Positions 7,216 through 14,325 of a stretch of 21,525 bases of DNA are shown piece by piece. Both the position numbers and the translations under genes were made by a program. Source of the DNA: 2-01-FULL-39-10-A sp964565795 (lineage in GTDB: Bacteria > Patescibacteriota > Microgenomatia > Levybacterales > UBA12049); NCBI GenBank assembly GCA_964565795.1, contig CAZMGC010000015.1, positions 1-21,525 on the forward strand. The letters run 5' to 3'. The notes below the pieces were generated by a model. The model was not told where the DNA came from. It made no database searches and saw nothing but the letters and a program-made list of their open reading frames with translations. How positions within the stretch are numbered: position 1 is the first letter of the stretch; the number at the start of each line of letters is the position of its first letter.

Positions 7216-8613
7216 GGAAGTATGACTAGAACTAGAGTTGCACCAAGCCCAACTGGATTTCCACACATAGGAACTGTTTATCAGGCATTATTTGATTTTG
7301 CATTTGCCAAAAGAAATAAAGGAAAGTTTTTAGTTCGTATTGAAGATACGGATAGAACAAGGTTTGTAGAGGGGGCAGAAGATAAAATATTTGAAGCAAT
7401 TGACTGGTTTTCTTTAACTGAGGATGAGAGCGTAAGAAAGGGTGGAGAATATGGCCCTTATCGTCAGTCAGAAAGACTAGAAATTTATGCTAAATTTGCT
7501 TTGGAATTAGTTGAGAAAGGTGGCGCTTATTATTGTTTTTGCACAAAAGAGAGGCTTGATGCTTTAAGAGCGAGTCAAACTGCAAGCCATCAGCATACAA
7601 TGTATGATGGTCATTGCAGGGATTTATATATCGAAGAATCGAAAAAAAGACTTTCTGAGCCACATGTTCTTCGTCTAAAGATTCCAGAGAACACGAAGTT
7701 AATAGGGCGGGATGAAATAAGAGGAGATGTAGAATTTGAATCAGGTTTAATTGAGGATACAGTTCTTATAAAGTCCGATGGATTCCCCACTTATCATTTT
7801 GCGGTAATTGTCGATGACCATCTTATGGAAATAACGGATGTCATTAGAGGGGAAGAATGGCTCTCGAGTCTTCCAAAACATATTTTACTTTATGAATATT
7901 TTGGATGGGAAAAGCCTAAGTTTTATCACACTCCAGTTTTAAGAAATCCTGATAAATCTAAATTATCTAAAAGACATGGACATGCATCAGTAGATTGGTA
8001 TAAAGAAGAAGGATTTCTTCCAGAAGCAATTCTTAATTTCTTGGCACTAATGGGATGGAGTCATCCTGAGCAAAAAGAAGTTTTTGATATTAATGAATTT
8101 ATTAATTTATTTGATCCAAAAGATTTAAAACCAGTTGGGCCTATTTTTGATGTTGCAAAGCTTGAATGGATAAATGGAATGTGGATTAGAAATATGGATT
8201 CAGGGGAGCTTAAAAAAAGACTTGAAAAATTTTATCGATCAGACAAAGATTTTAGTGTAATTTTTGACAGTAAGCATGTGGGTCTTTTAATCGGATTGGC
8301 ACAGAGCCGAATGAAAAAGCTTTCTGAATTTAGAAATTTAGTTAATGCTCCGCAAAAACAAAGAGAATTTACAGAAGATGAAAAAGAAGTAGGGAAAAAA
8401 CTTTTAGAAGTTTTAGAAAAAATAAATCATACAGATTGGAGAGAAGATATAATCTTAAATCATTTAAAAAACTTTAGAGACCAGGAAAAAGTCAGCATGA
8501 AAATTATATACTTTTTAATCACTGGAAAAGAACAGGGTTTGCCTCTTATAGAAACAATGGTAAAAATTGAAGGCCGCGATCAAATTATGGAAAACCTCAA
8601 GTCCCGCATTTGA
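7210..8613 (+). CDS. gltX: glutamate--tRNA ligase
   Basis: Class I aminoacyl-tRNA synthetase that attaches Glu to tRNA-Glu, and in organisms lacking GlnRS also to tRNA-Gln. Numbering from the ATG at 7210: APSPTGFPHIGT (11-22) holds the HIGH-type motif, KLSKRHG (251-257) is the KMSKS loop, and CFC...C (C109, C111, C136) is a zinc-site pattern. The C-terminal all-helical anticodon-binding domain ends at 467 aa, normal for the family. The frame extends to a TTG at 7183, but the ATG at 7210 has AAAGGAG (7191-7197) about 12 nt upstream. MTRTRVAPSPTG at 7222 is the other candidate. The promoter is uncertain: TATATT at 7179-7184 is the best -10 leaving the Shine-Dalgarno in the mRNA, but no good -35 accompanies it. 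Confidence 0.93.
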   Translation: MQGSMTRTRVAPSPTGFPHIGTVYQALFDFAFAKRNKGKFLVRIEDTDRTRFVEGAEDKIFEAIDWFSLTEDESVRKGGEYGPYRQSERLEIYAKFALELVEKGGAYYCFCTKERLDALRASQTASHQHTMYDGHCRDLYIEESKKRLSEPHVLRLKIPENTKLIGRDEIRGDVEFESGLIEDTVLIKSDGFPTYHFAVIVDDHLMEITDVIRGEEWLSSLPKHILLYEYFGWEKPKFYHTPVLRNPDKSKLSKRHGHASVDWYKEEGFLPEAILNFLALMGWSHPEQKEVFDINEFINLFDPKDLKPVGPIFDVAKLEWINGMWIRNMDSGELKKRLEKFYRSDKDFSVIFDSKHVGLLIGLAQSRMKKLSEFRNLVNAPQKQREFTEDEKEVGKKLLEVLEKINHTDWREDIILNHLKNFRDQEKVSMKIIYFLITGKEQGLPLIETMVKIEGRDQIMENLKSRI

Positions 8614-8628
8614 CCCCTTTAAAAATAT

Positions 8629-9489
8629 ATGAAAAGAAAAAGCAGTGAGTTTGTTATTAAAACCAGTAAATATAAAGTTAAGGATATTAATTTAAATGTT
8701 GCAGAGGTAGGACGTGGGAAGCCGCTAGTTCTTATTCATGGATGGGCTAGTTCTTGGGAAGGGTGGACGCTTTTAGCTAAAGAGCTTTCTAGGGAACATA
8801 AGATATATATGGTTGATCTTCCGGGTTTTGGTGATTCTGATGATTTGCCATTTTATTCTTTAGATATTTTAACTGATTATTTAAATTTTTTTATTGAAAA
8901 GTATGTTCCAAATCCGGCTGCAATTATAGGGGCATCATCTGGAACTTTTCTGGCAGTTAATTTATTTAAATTTAAAAATTACGATCCGTCAATAGCTATA
9001 ATTTTAATTGGTACGCTACTGGATAGAGGAAAGATAAAAAGTTTTAAAACAATATATTCTAAATTTTTAAGCTTATCTTCAGATTCAAAAATAGTTCATA
9101 AAATAGCAGAATCTATTACGAGGCATCCTTACAGTGCTTATTTTCTTGAGAAATATATTCACGCATATGAATTTAAGAAAGATGTTATCGATAAATATAA
9201 TATGCCGGGAAGGAAAAAGTCGAATGGCAAACCTGTTATACAGCTAGGTGCATCAATCATGGGTTACTTAATTGATGAGCAGCTGAAGTTATTGATAGAC
9301 AAAAATACTCTTCTGATCTTCGGTAAACATGATAGGTATATTTCTAAAGAAAAGGCGAATAAATTATTAGAGAACACAAAAAGGACTAAATTAACAATAG
9401 AATTCGTTTCTAAAGCAGGTCATAGTCCTTCATATGAGCAGCCAGAAAAAACAGGAAAAATCATTTTAAATTTCTTAAGAAAAATTTAG
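8629..9489 (+). CDS. alpha/beta-fold hydrolase
   Basis: Serine hydrolase of unknown substrate. The fold signatures run in order: oxyanion-hole segment LVLIHGWASSW (33-43), MVDLPGFGDSD (61-71), nucleophile elbow G101-A-S103-S-G105, then the acid in FGKHD235 and the base in AGH265SPSYEQPEK. The triad S103/D235/H265 is complete. At 286 aa it has the usual length, with a Lys-rich lid region (about 133-215). No signal peptide is present, so it is cytoplasmic. It follows gltX by 15 nt with no clear Shine-Dalgarno or terminator between, so probably reads from the gltX transcript. Its stop is one base from the stop of the convergent small gene. The family includes esterases, lipases and haloperoxidases, and sequence alone does not choose among them. 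Confidence 0.85.
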   Translation: MKRKSSEFVIKTSKYKVKDINLNVAEVGRGKPLVLIHGWASSWEGWTLLAKELSREHKIYMVDLPGFGDSDDLPFYSLDILTDYLNFFIEKYVPNPAAIIGASSGTFLAVNLFKFKNYDPSIAIILIGTLLDRGKIKSFKTIYSKFLSLSSDSKIVHKIAESITRHPYSAYFLEKYIHAYEFKKDVIDKYNMPGRKKSNGKPVIQLGASIMGYLIDEQLKLLIDKNTLLIFGKHDRYISKEKANKLLENTKRTKLTIEFVSKAGHSPSYEQPEKTGKIILNFLRKI

Positions 9490-9490
9490 C

Positions 9491-9664
9491 TTACTTCTTC
9501 TTTGGGACTTTGGCCCCTTCTTCGCGAGCTTCTGAAAGACCAATTGCTATTGCTTGTCTGGGGTTTGTTACTTTCTGCCCACTACTACTTTTTAGCTTTC
9601 CCTCTTTCATCTCGTGCATGGCGATATGAGCCTTGTCCTGAGATCTTTTGCTATATTTAGCCAT
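9491..9664 (-). CDS. small basic DUF6496-like protein (57 aa)
   Basis: This short gene reads MAKYSKRSQDKAHIAMHEM, then KEGKLKSSSGQKVTNPRQA, then IAIGLSEAREEGAKVPKKK. This matches my memory of the widespread DUF6496 small proteins (KxxKxMHExKxGxLKSG...QAIAIGLSEARxxGxKVP), which are basic and of unknown function, often found near stress or DNA-associated genes. It is almost entirely charged and small residues, with no membrane segment. The ATG at 9664 lies 6 nt after an extended -10 element, so its mRNA is probably leaderless. It converges with the hydrolase gene, with one base between the two stops. Confidence 0.8.
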   Translation of the reverse strand: MAKYSKRSQDKAHIAMHEMKEGKLKSSSGQKVTNPRQAIAIGLSEAREEGAKVPKKK

Positions 9665-9670
9665 TTCTTT

Positions 9671-9679
9671 ATCTTATCA
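9671..9679 (-). promoter_or_regulatory. extended -10 promoter of the DUF6496-like gene
   Basis: Minus strand: TGA then TAAGAT (-10 at 9671-9676, TG at 9678-9679), 6 nt before the ATG at 9664. No convincing -35 is seen. Confidence 0.5.
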
Positions 9680-9742
9680 ACAATCTTATTTATTCTTATA
9701 AAATATGTAGTAAAAATGTAAGATTACTTGTATTTGCTCACG

Positions 9743-9780
9743 TAAAAGGCTCCACTCTTATACAAAAGTGAAGCCTTTTA
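9743..9780 (-). terminator. intrinsic terminator of hsp20 (symmetric, may act both ways)
   Basis: A 13-bp stem, AAAAGGCTCCACT (9744-9756) against AGTGAAGCCTTTT (9767-9779), with one mismatch and a 10-nt loop; the outer T9743/A9780 also pair. It lies just past the hsp20 stop at 9789. The A/T flanks make it a plausible bidirectional terminator, separating hsp20 from the downstream small gene. Confidence 0.8.
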
Positions 9781-9788
9781 ATTTATTT

Positions 9789-10223
9789 TTACTCCTTGCC
9801 CGACTGAATCTGAACTTGGATTTTTTTTGGTTGCGATTTTGGAGATTTCATGAATGCAACAGTCATGATTCCATGTTTGTAGGTTGCTGTAGGATCCATA
9901 TTTTGATCAATATCTCCAGGTACTGCAACTCTATAAGAGAAGAATTTTGTAGCTTCTCTGTAGTATTTTCTGTTTTTGTCTTTTTCTTCCTCTTTAGTTT
10001 CTCCTCTAATCCATAAATATCCGTCCTGTGTAGTTATCTCAATATTTTCAGGATTAATTCCGGGAAGCGCGGCTTCTATATAGATTTTGCCGTCATCTTC
10101 TGAAACCGATAAACCACTTGGGCTGCTTGGAGCTGTTAACCATTCATCATCTTCATTCCAGATTGATGGTAATTGAATCGATGGGAAAGAAAAAAAATTT
10201 TTTGGAATTAGGTCGTATGCCAT
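9789..10223 (-). CDS. Hsp20 / alpha-crystallin family small heat-shock protein
   Basis: ATP-independent holdase that binds unfolding proteins. After a short hydrophobic N-terminal arm (MAYDLIPKNFFSFPS) comes the alpha-crystallin domain: IYIEAALPGINPENIEIT, a glycine-bearing DGYLWIRGE strand, an acidic/lysine linker, FSYRVAVPGDID, and the conserved closing segment ATYKHGIMTVAFMKS in the position of the family's A-x-x-x-n-GvL motif. It is 144 aa, normal for the family. The frame begins at a GTG at 10232 that lies inside the Shine-Dalgarno; the ATG at 10223 is the real start, 8 nt after GGAGG in a full AAAGGAGGTGA. The promoter carries a CIRCE-like inverted repeat, so heat induction through HrcA is likely. 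No hrcA gene is in this window. Confidence 0.93.
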   Translation of the reverse strand: MAYDLIPKNFFSFPSIQLPSIWNEDDEWLTAPSSPSGLSVSEDDGKIYIEAALPGINPENIEITTQDGYLWIRGETKEEEKDKNRKYYREATKFFSYRVAVPGDIDQNMDPTATYKHGIMTVAFMKSPKSQPKKIQVQIQSGKE

Positions 10224-10251
10224 TTTCTTCACCTCCTTTCCTAAAATCTTA

Positions 10252-10278
10252 TTAGCAATAATATAATACGACTGCTAA
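10252..10278 (-). promoter_or_regulatory. CIRCE-like operator (predicted HrcA site)
   Basis: Minus-strand arms are TTAGCAGTC, 9 nt, TATTGCTAA, against the CIRCE consensus TTAGCACTC-N9-GAGTGCTAA. The left arm matches 8 of 9, the right arm 7 of 9, and the 9-9-9 geometry is exact. It covers the spacer and -10 of the hsp20 promoter, where a bound repressor would block polymerase. Confidence 0.72.
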
Positions 10279-10288
10279 TTTTTGTCAA
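10260..10288 (-). promoter_or_regulatory. hsp20 sigma-70 promoter
   Basis: Minus strand: -35 TTGACA (10283-10288), 17-bp spacer, -10 TATATT (10260-10265). The start site should be near 10253, giving a leader of about 30 nt that contains the full Shine-Dalgarno, in contrast to the leaderless promoters elsewhere in the window. Confidence 0.82.
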
Positions 10289-10336
10289 GATCTGTTTAAG
10301 GGGGTTAAAGGTGAAGGTTTTAAGGCTTTTAGTTAC

Positions 10337-10621
10337 TTATAGCCCATAGATTTCTGCTAAGTCTCCAACCGCTAGCGTGCCCCATAACGCTAAAAATCCG
10401 AGTGGAATTTTAATTTTATTTGAAATTATATGGCCTGTCTTTTTCTTTATGAAGTTGTTTATCTGAGGGAAGTAGATTAAGGAAAACATTAAATAAAAAA
10501 TACCCGGAACAGGATGCACCAAGAACAGATTTAATACACCAACGATAATAAATATTATTCCAAGTGTGTAGTTAGTTATTTTTAATAATTCACTAATTGA
10601 GCTAGCGCTAGCTTTTTTCAT
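10337..10621 (-). CDS. small membrane protein (94 aa)
   Basis: Unrecognised. It has about three hydrophobic segments (roughly 14-36, 38-52 and 70-90) separated by a basic loop (NNFIKKKTGHIISNKIK), so most of the chain is in the membrane. It is the last gene of the minus-strand operon DUF2975 - XRE regulator - 40-aa peptide - this gene, beginning 7 nt after the stop of the 40-aa gene. No Shine-Dalgarno is visible, so translation may depend on coupling. Function cannot be inferred beyond membership of a regulator-linked membrane operon. Confidence 0.65.
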   Translation of the reverse strand: MKKASASSISELLKITNYTLGIIFIIVGVLNLFLVHPVPGIFYLMFSLIYFPQINNFIKKKTGHIISNKIKIPLGFLALWGTLAVGDLAEIYGL

Positions 10622-10628
10622 ATCAAAT

Positions 10629-10969
<341 letters not shown>

Positions 10970-10982
10970 ATCCTGCCTTTCT

Positions 10983-11459
10983 TTAAACAGTTAAATCATT
11001 TTCCGATTTAAGATCTACTGCATTTTGGAAAAGCTTTTGAAAAAGAGTAGCAGCTGTTGCGATAACAGTAGCTGCAAGTGTCGCAATAATTCCGAGCATT
11101 GTTGGACCTGCAGGATCATCGCCTGGAGCTGCGAAACGAATAAAAAGAATTGCTAATAAAATAAACCCAATTAGACTTATTGATGCATATTTCATGTTTC
11201 GAAGAGTGTTTACAGCTGCTTGAGAAAAAGCTTTATCAGCATCTATCAGATTTAATAATTTAAATGCCTGATATAAACCGAAAAAGAAGGGTGTGGATGC
11301 TATATAAGCATAAATTATTAGTGGATCTTTATAGATACTTATCAGATCTAAATTTGCCGCTCTTCCTTCCGTTTGGGGAAACCAAATCATAAGAGCAAAA
11401 ACTCCCACTGCTAAGAGGCAAATTACAAGCCTCAAGAATAAAGTCGAGCCTCTTTTCAT
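10983..11459 (-). CDS. DUF2975 family membrane protein
   Basis: A 158-aa integral membrane protein with four predicted helices (about 7-25, 47-65, 92-110 and 120-142). The loop between helices 2 and 3 contains FKLLNLIDADKAFSQAAVNTLRNMKYASI, the conserved feature of DUF2975 proteins. Family members are almost always encoded next to a small YozG-type XRE regulator, and that gene follows directly; the biological role of the pair is unknown, though comparable pairs are suspected sensors or modulators at the membrane. It is the first gene of the operon, with a strong promoter 7 nt before the ATG and so a leaderless start. Confidence 0.82.
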   Translation of the reverse strand: MKRGSTLFLRLVICLLAVGVFALMIWFPQTEGRAANLDLISIYKDPLIIYAYIASTPFFFGLYQAFKLLNLIDADKAFSQAAVNTLRNMKYASISLIGFILLAILFIRFAAPGDDPAGPTMLGIIATLAATVIATAATLFQKLFQNAVDLKSENDLTV

Positions 11460-11466
11460 AATAGAT

Positions 11467-11495
11467 ATTTTAGCTTACTATTTATCGTTTGTCAA
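11467..11495 (-). promoter_or_regulatory. promoter of the DUF2975-XRE operon, leaderless
   Basis: Minus strand: -35 TTGACA (11490-11495), 17-bp spacer, -10 TAAAAT (11467-11472), then 7 nt to the ATG at 11459. Confidence 0.82.
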
Positions 11496-11508
11496 TATAT
11501 TATTATTG

Positions 11509-11530
11509 ATATTCAAAATATATTGAATAT
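11509..11530. promoter_or_regulatory. 22-bp palindrome, candidate operator
   Basis: Perfect 8-bp arms ATATTCAA and TTGAATAT with a 6-nt centre, lying 13 bp upstream of the -35 of the DUF2975 operon and between that operon and the divergent DUF2200 gene. It could bind the XRE regulator or another dimeric protein. The local AT-richness weakens the case. Confidence 0.4.
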
Positions 11531-11582
11531 ATAACATCGTCAATCTAATTACGCATTTATTTAATTTATTTTACTACTTTCA

Positions 11583-11591
11583 TGTTAAAAT
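11583..11591 (+). promoter_or_regulatory. extended -10 promoter of the DUF2200 gene
   Basis: TGT followed by TAAAAT (11586-11591), then 7 nt to the ATG at 11599. There is no recognisable -35 17-18 bp upstream, as is usual for extended -10 promoters. Leaderless. Confidence 0.6.
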
Positions 11592-11598
11592 ATGGCTT

Positions 11599-11964
11599 AT
11601 GGAAGTTACGGAAAAAAGTAAAAATAGAATTTATCAAATGTCTCTTTCGAGAGTTTATCCTTCTTATATAGCTAAGGCAGAAAAGAAAGGGCGTACTAAG
11701 GAAGAAGTTGATGAAATTATTCGATGGATAACGGGGTACAGTCAAAAAGATTTAGAAAATGAGTTAGAGAAACAAACAACTTTTGAAAATCTCTTCTCTG
11801 ATACTTCTAAGCTAAATCCTTCTCGCAAATTAATTAAAGGAGTAATTTGCGGATTTAGAGTTGAGGAAATTAAAGATCCTGTTGTGCAGTCGGTCAGGTA
11901 TATAGATAAACTTATTGATGAGTTAGCTCGGGGAAAATCGATGGAAAAAATCCTCAGAAAATAG
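11599..11964 (+). CDS. DUF2200 family protein
   Basis: A 121-aa cytoplasmic protein matching the DUF2200 pattern: RIYQMSLSRVYPSYIAKAEK (10-29), KGRTKEEVDEIIRWITGYSQ (30-49), and a C-terminal GFRVEEIKDPVVQSVRYIDKLIDELARGK helix region. The family is widespread in bacteria and small; its members are sometimes described as YdhG/DUF1801-like neighbours, but no activity is established. No membrane segment or catalytic signature is visible. It is divergent from the DUF2975 operon and converges on the tRNA gene, ending 12 nt before it. Confidence 0.8.
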   Translation: MEVTEKSKNRIYQMSLSRVYPSYIAKAEKKGRTKEEVDEIIRWITGYSQKDLENELEKQTTFENLFSDTSKLNPSRKLIKGVICGFRVEEIKDPVVQSVRYIDKLIDELARGKSMEKILRK

Positions 11965-11975
11965 AATTTCCGTTG

Positions 11976-12046
11976 CTGCTGGACTTGGATTCGAACCAAG
12001 ATGAACGGATTCAGAGTCCGCTATCCTACCATTAGATGATCCAGCA
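11976..12046 (-). tRNA. tRNA-Gln (anticodon CUG)
   Basis: A 71-nt cloverleaf on the minus strand. The acceptor stem TGCTGGA pairs perfectly with TCCAGCA, the discriminator is G, the T arm is CTTGG-TTCGAAT-CCAAG, and the anticodon stem GCGGA/TCCGT holds the loop CTCTGAA, giving CUG at positions 34-36. The T at position 1 pairing with A72 is usual for bacterial tRNA-Gln. CCA is not encoded (the next bases are CAA), so it must be added by a nucleotidyltransferase. Confidence 0.93.
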
Positions 12047-12098
12047 AGGCATCCTATATTTTATCTTATCGAGGCTAATAAATCCAGCCAAATAGTGT

Positions 12099-12128
12099 TT
12101 CACTGGATGAAATATTTTTTGGTATATT
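12099..12128 (+). promoter_or_regulatory. promoter of the broken gene
   Basis: -35 TTCACT (12099-12104), 18-bp spacer, extended -10 TGG-TATATT (12123-12128), then 8 nt to the ATG at 12137. This preserves the leaderless architecture seen at intact genes. Confidence 0.55.
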
Positions 12129-12136
12129 TTCTGAAT

Positions 12137-12620
12137 ATGTCAGTTCCAGATAGAGTTCAAGGAGGATTAAAATTAAATAATGTACATAATTTATTATTAC
12201 TTTGGACTCCGAAACATTTTTAATCCACATAAATTAGTGGCAAATTTAAGACATCCTATTGGAGAAGTTTTTCATACTAATCATAAGCAGAAATCTCTGA
12301 TTAAATCTAATAGGCCTGATTATTATATTGTTAAACATAGATTGTTTGGTAAATTAGTTACAGTTGATATTGTTATGCCAACAACTTTCCAAAAAGGACT
12401 GATTCCGAGAGTTAAGCAATTATTTGATTGAAATTTTTATTATGGACACGATAAAGATTTCCCTCAACCCTTCACATTAGTAAATAGAACTTTTATAAGA
12501 GGAAGATTTAATGAGAAAGAGTATTCGCAGAATATAGTTAAGGCGCATAAAAAGTTTAGAAATGCTCAAAACGAATTTATAAGAGCGTGTAAGCGTTTTC
12601 AGCAATCAACATCTAATTAG
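12137..12620 (+). pseudogene. broken orphan gene: one frameshift and one in-frame TGA
   Basis: From the ATG at 12137 one frame reads MSVPDRVQGGLKLNNVHN, then LLLLWTPKHF, and stops at TAA. Skipping one T in the TTTTT run near 12208-12214 joins it smoothly to NPHKLVANLRHPIGEVF in the next frame, which continues to a TGA at 12429-12431. Past that TGA the same frame stays open as NFYYGHDKDFPQPFTLVN and beyond, through an RFNEKEYSQNIVKAHKKF segment, to the TAG at 12618-12620. Restored, this is one basic protein of about 160 residues, with Trp (TGG) the simplest residue at the TGA. I do not recognise the family. The intact promoter and coherent sequence past both lesions suggest recent decay or two sequencing/assembly errors. 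The 83-codon middle piece (12180-12431) could instead be an intact small gene, which I consider less likely. Confidence 0.6.
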
Positions 12621-12727
12621 CATTTGTACCCGAAGAACAAATATATTTCACTTCCAAAGTGATTTAGCCTAACTTCGAGTAAATCATAGATAATTCTGAA
12701 TATTACCGGCAATTAATATCCTATAGT
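12621..12727. other. intergenic stretch with one short hairpin
   Basis: No gene is visible. There is one compact hairpin (TCACTT, 3-nt loop CCA, AAGTGA at 12648-12662) and a weaker ATTTGT/ACAAAT pair just before it, with no T-run after either, so they are poor intrinsic terminators. Confidence 0.4.
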
Positions 12728-12756
12728 TTGATTTTCTTACATATTTTTTATATAAT
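12728..12756 (+). promoter_or_regulatory. promoter of the 334-aa gene, leaderless
   Basis: -35 TTGATT (12728-12733), 17-bp spacer, perfect -10 TATAAT (12751-12756), then 6 nt to the ATG at 12763. No Shine-Dalgarno. Confidence 0.85.
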
Positions 12757-12762
12757 TCCCCG

Positions 12763-13767
12763 ATGAGTGTTGATAGAAGAGAACCAAGAAGATTTGACCC
12801 AGTATTGCATGCAGATTTGAAGCAATATATTGGGCCTCGTTATGGTCAAGATCAAGGTATTTTAAGAGAGCATCAATTAAGGGCAAGTCTCGCTCTAGGA
12901 GGATTATTTAATCCACTTGCAGAAACAATACACACGAGATTAACTGAAGCTGCAGATCAGAGAAAATTGCCTATTCCAGAGGTGTTGTCAGGATCAGACC
13001 CGATTGGTGTAACGCTTAGTAATGATGGTAGTGGGAGAGGCAGAGGTGGTTTACCGATAGACATCGGAATAGCACAATTTAGTAGGGCATATTATTCAGG
13101 AACCCAAGTAATTGATGGTCAGCTACAGTTTAATCAGGATATCACAATTCCTGTTGGAAAGTATGGTAGAGATGTTACACTTGCAGTAATTCAATCAATC
13201 AGAGCTATGTATGTTGTAGTTCCGGATTTGATTCGCGATCAGTCAGAAATAATGTCCAAATCAAATAGAGAATTCTTATTTGATAAAACTTTTTTCCATA
13301 ACCCGACCCTAACAGTAACAGATAGTATAAATAGTTTGGGGCAGGCTTTTATGGTACTGGTAAATGCAGGGAGAATTCAAGGATATGAAAAGGATCCTGT
13401 TGGACTATTTCGTGGGCTTGTTGATGCCAAAACCTTCAACCAACTCTCAAGTCTACTTGCTCTTGGTGATTTAGCAAGGATGAATAGATATGGAGTTGCG
13501 CTTAAAGGAGCATTAAATCCTGATACTTTAAGACTTAAGCCTTCAGTAAGAGATAGTTTGTTAAGAGCCTTAAGAGCTCGCCCAGATCAGGAAACGGATT
13601 GGAGAGCTACGAACCTAGGGTGTCCAGTGGCACGAGAAAATACTCCTGTTGTAAGAGAAGACGGATCAAAAGATGTGATTGGAGAGTCAGGAATTAATTT
13701 GATCGCTAGAGTCTTCGCTTTATATCTAGAACATTATTATTCAGAATTAAAAGATAAGGCAAGCTAA
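12763..13767 (+). CDS. orphan 334-aa soluble protein
   Basis: Not recognised. It starts MSVDRREPRRFDPVLHADLK and is rich in Arg, Leu and Gln rather than Lys. A glycine/arginine loop SNDGSGRGRGGLPIDIG (about 86-102) resembles a flexible or nucleotide-type loop but fits no P-loop. The second half is helical (about 135-270), and a C-terminal ATNLGCPVARE segment holds the only cysteine, followed by an amphipathic helix (INLIARVFALYLEHYYSEL). No signal peptide or transmembrane helix is present. It stands alone with a near-consensus promoter and a leaderless start, converging on the sigma-factor operon 7 bp away. The opening MSV-D-R and Arg-rich style resemble the broken gene just upstream. Confidence 0.72.
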   Translation: MSVDRREPRRFDPVLHADLKQYIGPRYGQDQGILREHQLRASLALGGLFNPLAETIHTRLTEAADQRKLPIPEVLSGSDPIGVTLSNDGSGRGRGGLPIDIGIAQFSRAYYSGTQVIDGQLQFNQDITIPVGKYGRDVTLAVIQSIRAMYVVVPDLIRDQSEIMSKSNREFLFDKTFFHNPTLTVTDSINSLGQAFMVLVNAGRIQGYEKDPVGLFRGLVDAKTFNQLSSLLALGDLARMNRYGVALKGALNPDTLRLKPSVRDSLLRALRARPDQETDWRATNLGCPVARENTPVVREDGSKDVIGESGINLIARVFALYLEHYYSELKDKAS

Positions 13768-13774
13768 ATTATTC

Positions 13775-14101
13775 TCAGCTCTCAGCGTTTTTTAGATATG
13801 CAGCTACGAAGCTTATTAATAGATATAGAAGTAAAAGTTGCCAAAAAACGATTGAAATTAGAGTAGTGCTTAATACAATTCCTATCAGTTCTCTTTTTAA
13901 ATCATAGACTGTAATTAAAAGAGATGTCAGTTTTCCTACGATAAGTAATAAACCTAGACCTATTAAAGGACTTATTATCACTGGTAGTAAAACAGGACGT
14001 CTAACAGTTTCCCTGACTGAATTATATGGGTGAAATGTAAGACCGAGTAAAGTTTTTGTCCATACGTAAGCGACGTATATAAAAAATGTTCTTTTCTTCA
14101 T
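13775..14101 (-). CDS. small two-span membrane protein of the sigma-factor operon
   Basis: A 108-aa unrecognised protein with two long hydrophobic segments (about 37-58 and 73-103) joined by VGKLTSLLITVYDLKRE, and a basic cytoplasmic-type N-terminal part containing FHPYNSVRETVRRP. Its ATG overlaps the stop of the 75-aa gene as ATGA, so the two are translationally coupled. As the third gene after an ECF sigma factor it may be part of its membrane control circuit (inference), although it lacks the zinc-binding anti-sigma motif. Confidence 0.68.
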   Translation of the reverse strand: MKKRTFFIYVAYVWTKTLLGLTFHPYNSVRETVRRPVLLPVIISPLIGLGLLLIVGKLTSLLITVYDLKRELIGIVLSTTLISIVFWQLLLLYLLISFVAAYLKNAES

Positions 14102-14325
14102 ATTGTTCTAAATATATAGAGCACAAAGTCCGTATACTTAGGACCTAAAACTCCTCTAAATAACAGAGTAAGGATGAATGCGGCTGGAATTAAAATTCTA
14201 TAAGGATGACGACCGAGCCATAGACTAACTGTGGAAAAAATATTTGTAAACGGCATATCTTTAACTATTTTTTCCTGTTCACGTGCTCTTTCCTGAAGTT
14301 TTAAAATAAATTCATTTTCGTTCAT
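14098..14325 (-). CDS. 75-aa membrane protein, candidate anti-sigma partner
   Basis: The N-terminal half (MNENEFILKLQERAREQEKI) is a charged amphipathic helix, presumably cytoplasmic. It is followed by one clear hydrophobic helix (about 43-60, RILIPAAFILTLLFRG) and a short polar/aromatic tail. The gene begins inside the 3' end of the sigma gene (14-bp overlap) and ends with ATGA coupling into the next gene. A helix-plus-membrane-anchor encoded directly after an ECF sigma factor is the usual arrangement for an anti-sigma factor, but no HxxxCxxC zinc motif is present, so the role is inferred from context only. Confidence 0.65.
   Translation of the reverse strand: MNENEFILKLQERAREQEKIVKDMPFTNIFSTVSLWLGRHPYRILIPAAFILTLLFRGVLGPKYTDFVLYIFRTI

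Noticed and set aside
12429..12431. TGA recoded as Gly or Trp in this organism
   Set aside because: gltX, the XRE regulator, HMG-CoA synthase, thiolase and the sigma factor all end at TGA at the expected family length, two of them in ATGA overlaps, so TGA is a normal stop here.
12648..12662. Short hairpin after the broken gene as an intrinsic terminator
   Set aside because: The stem is only 6 bp, A/T-rich and not followed by a T-run.
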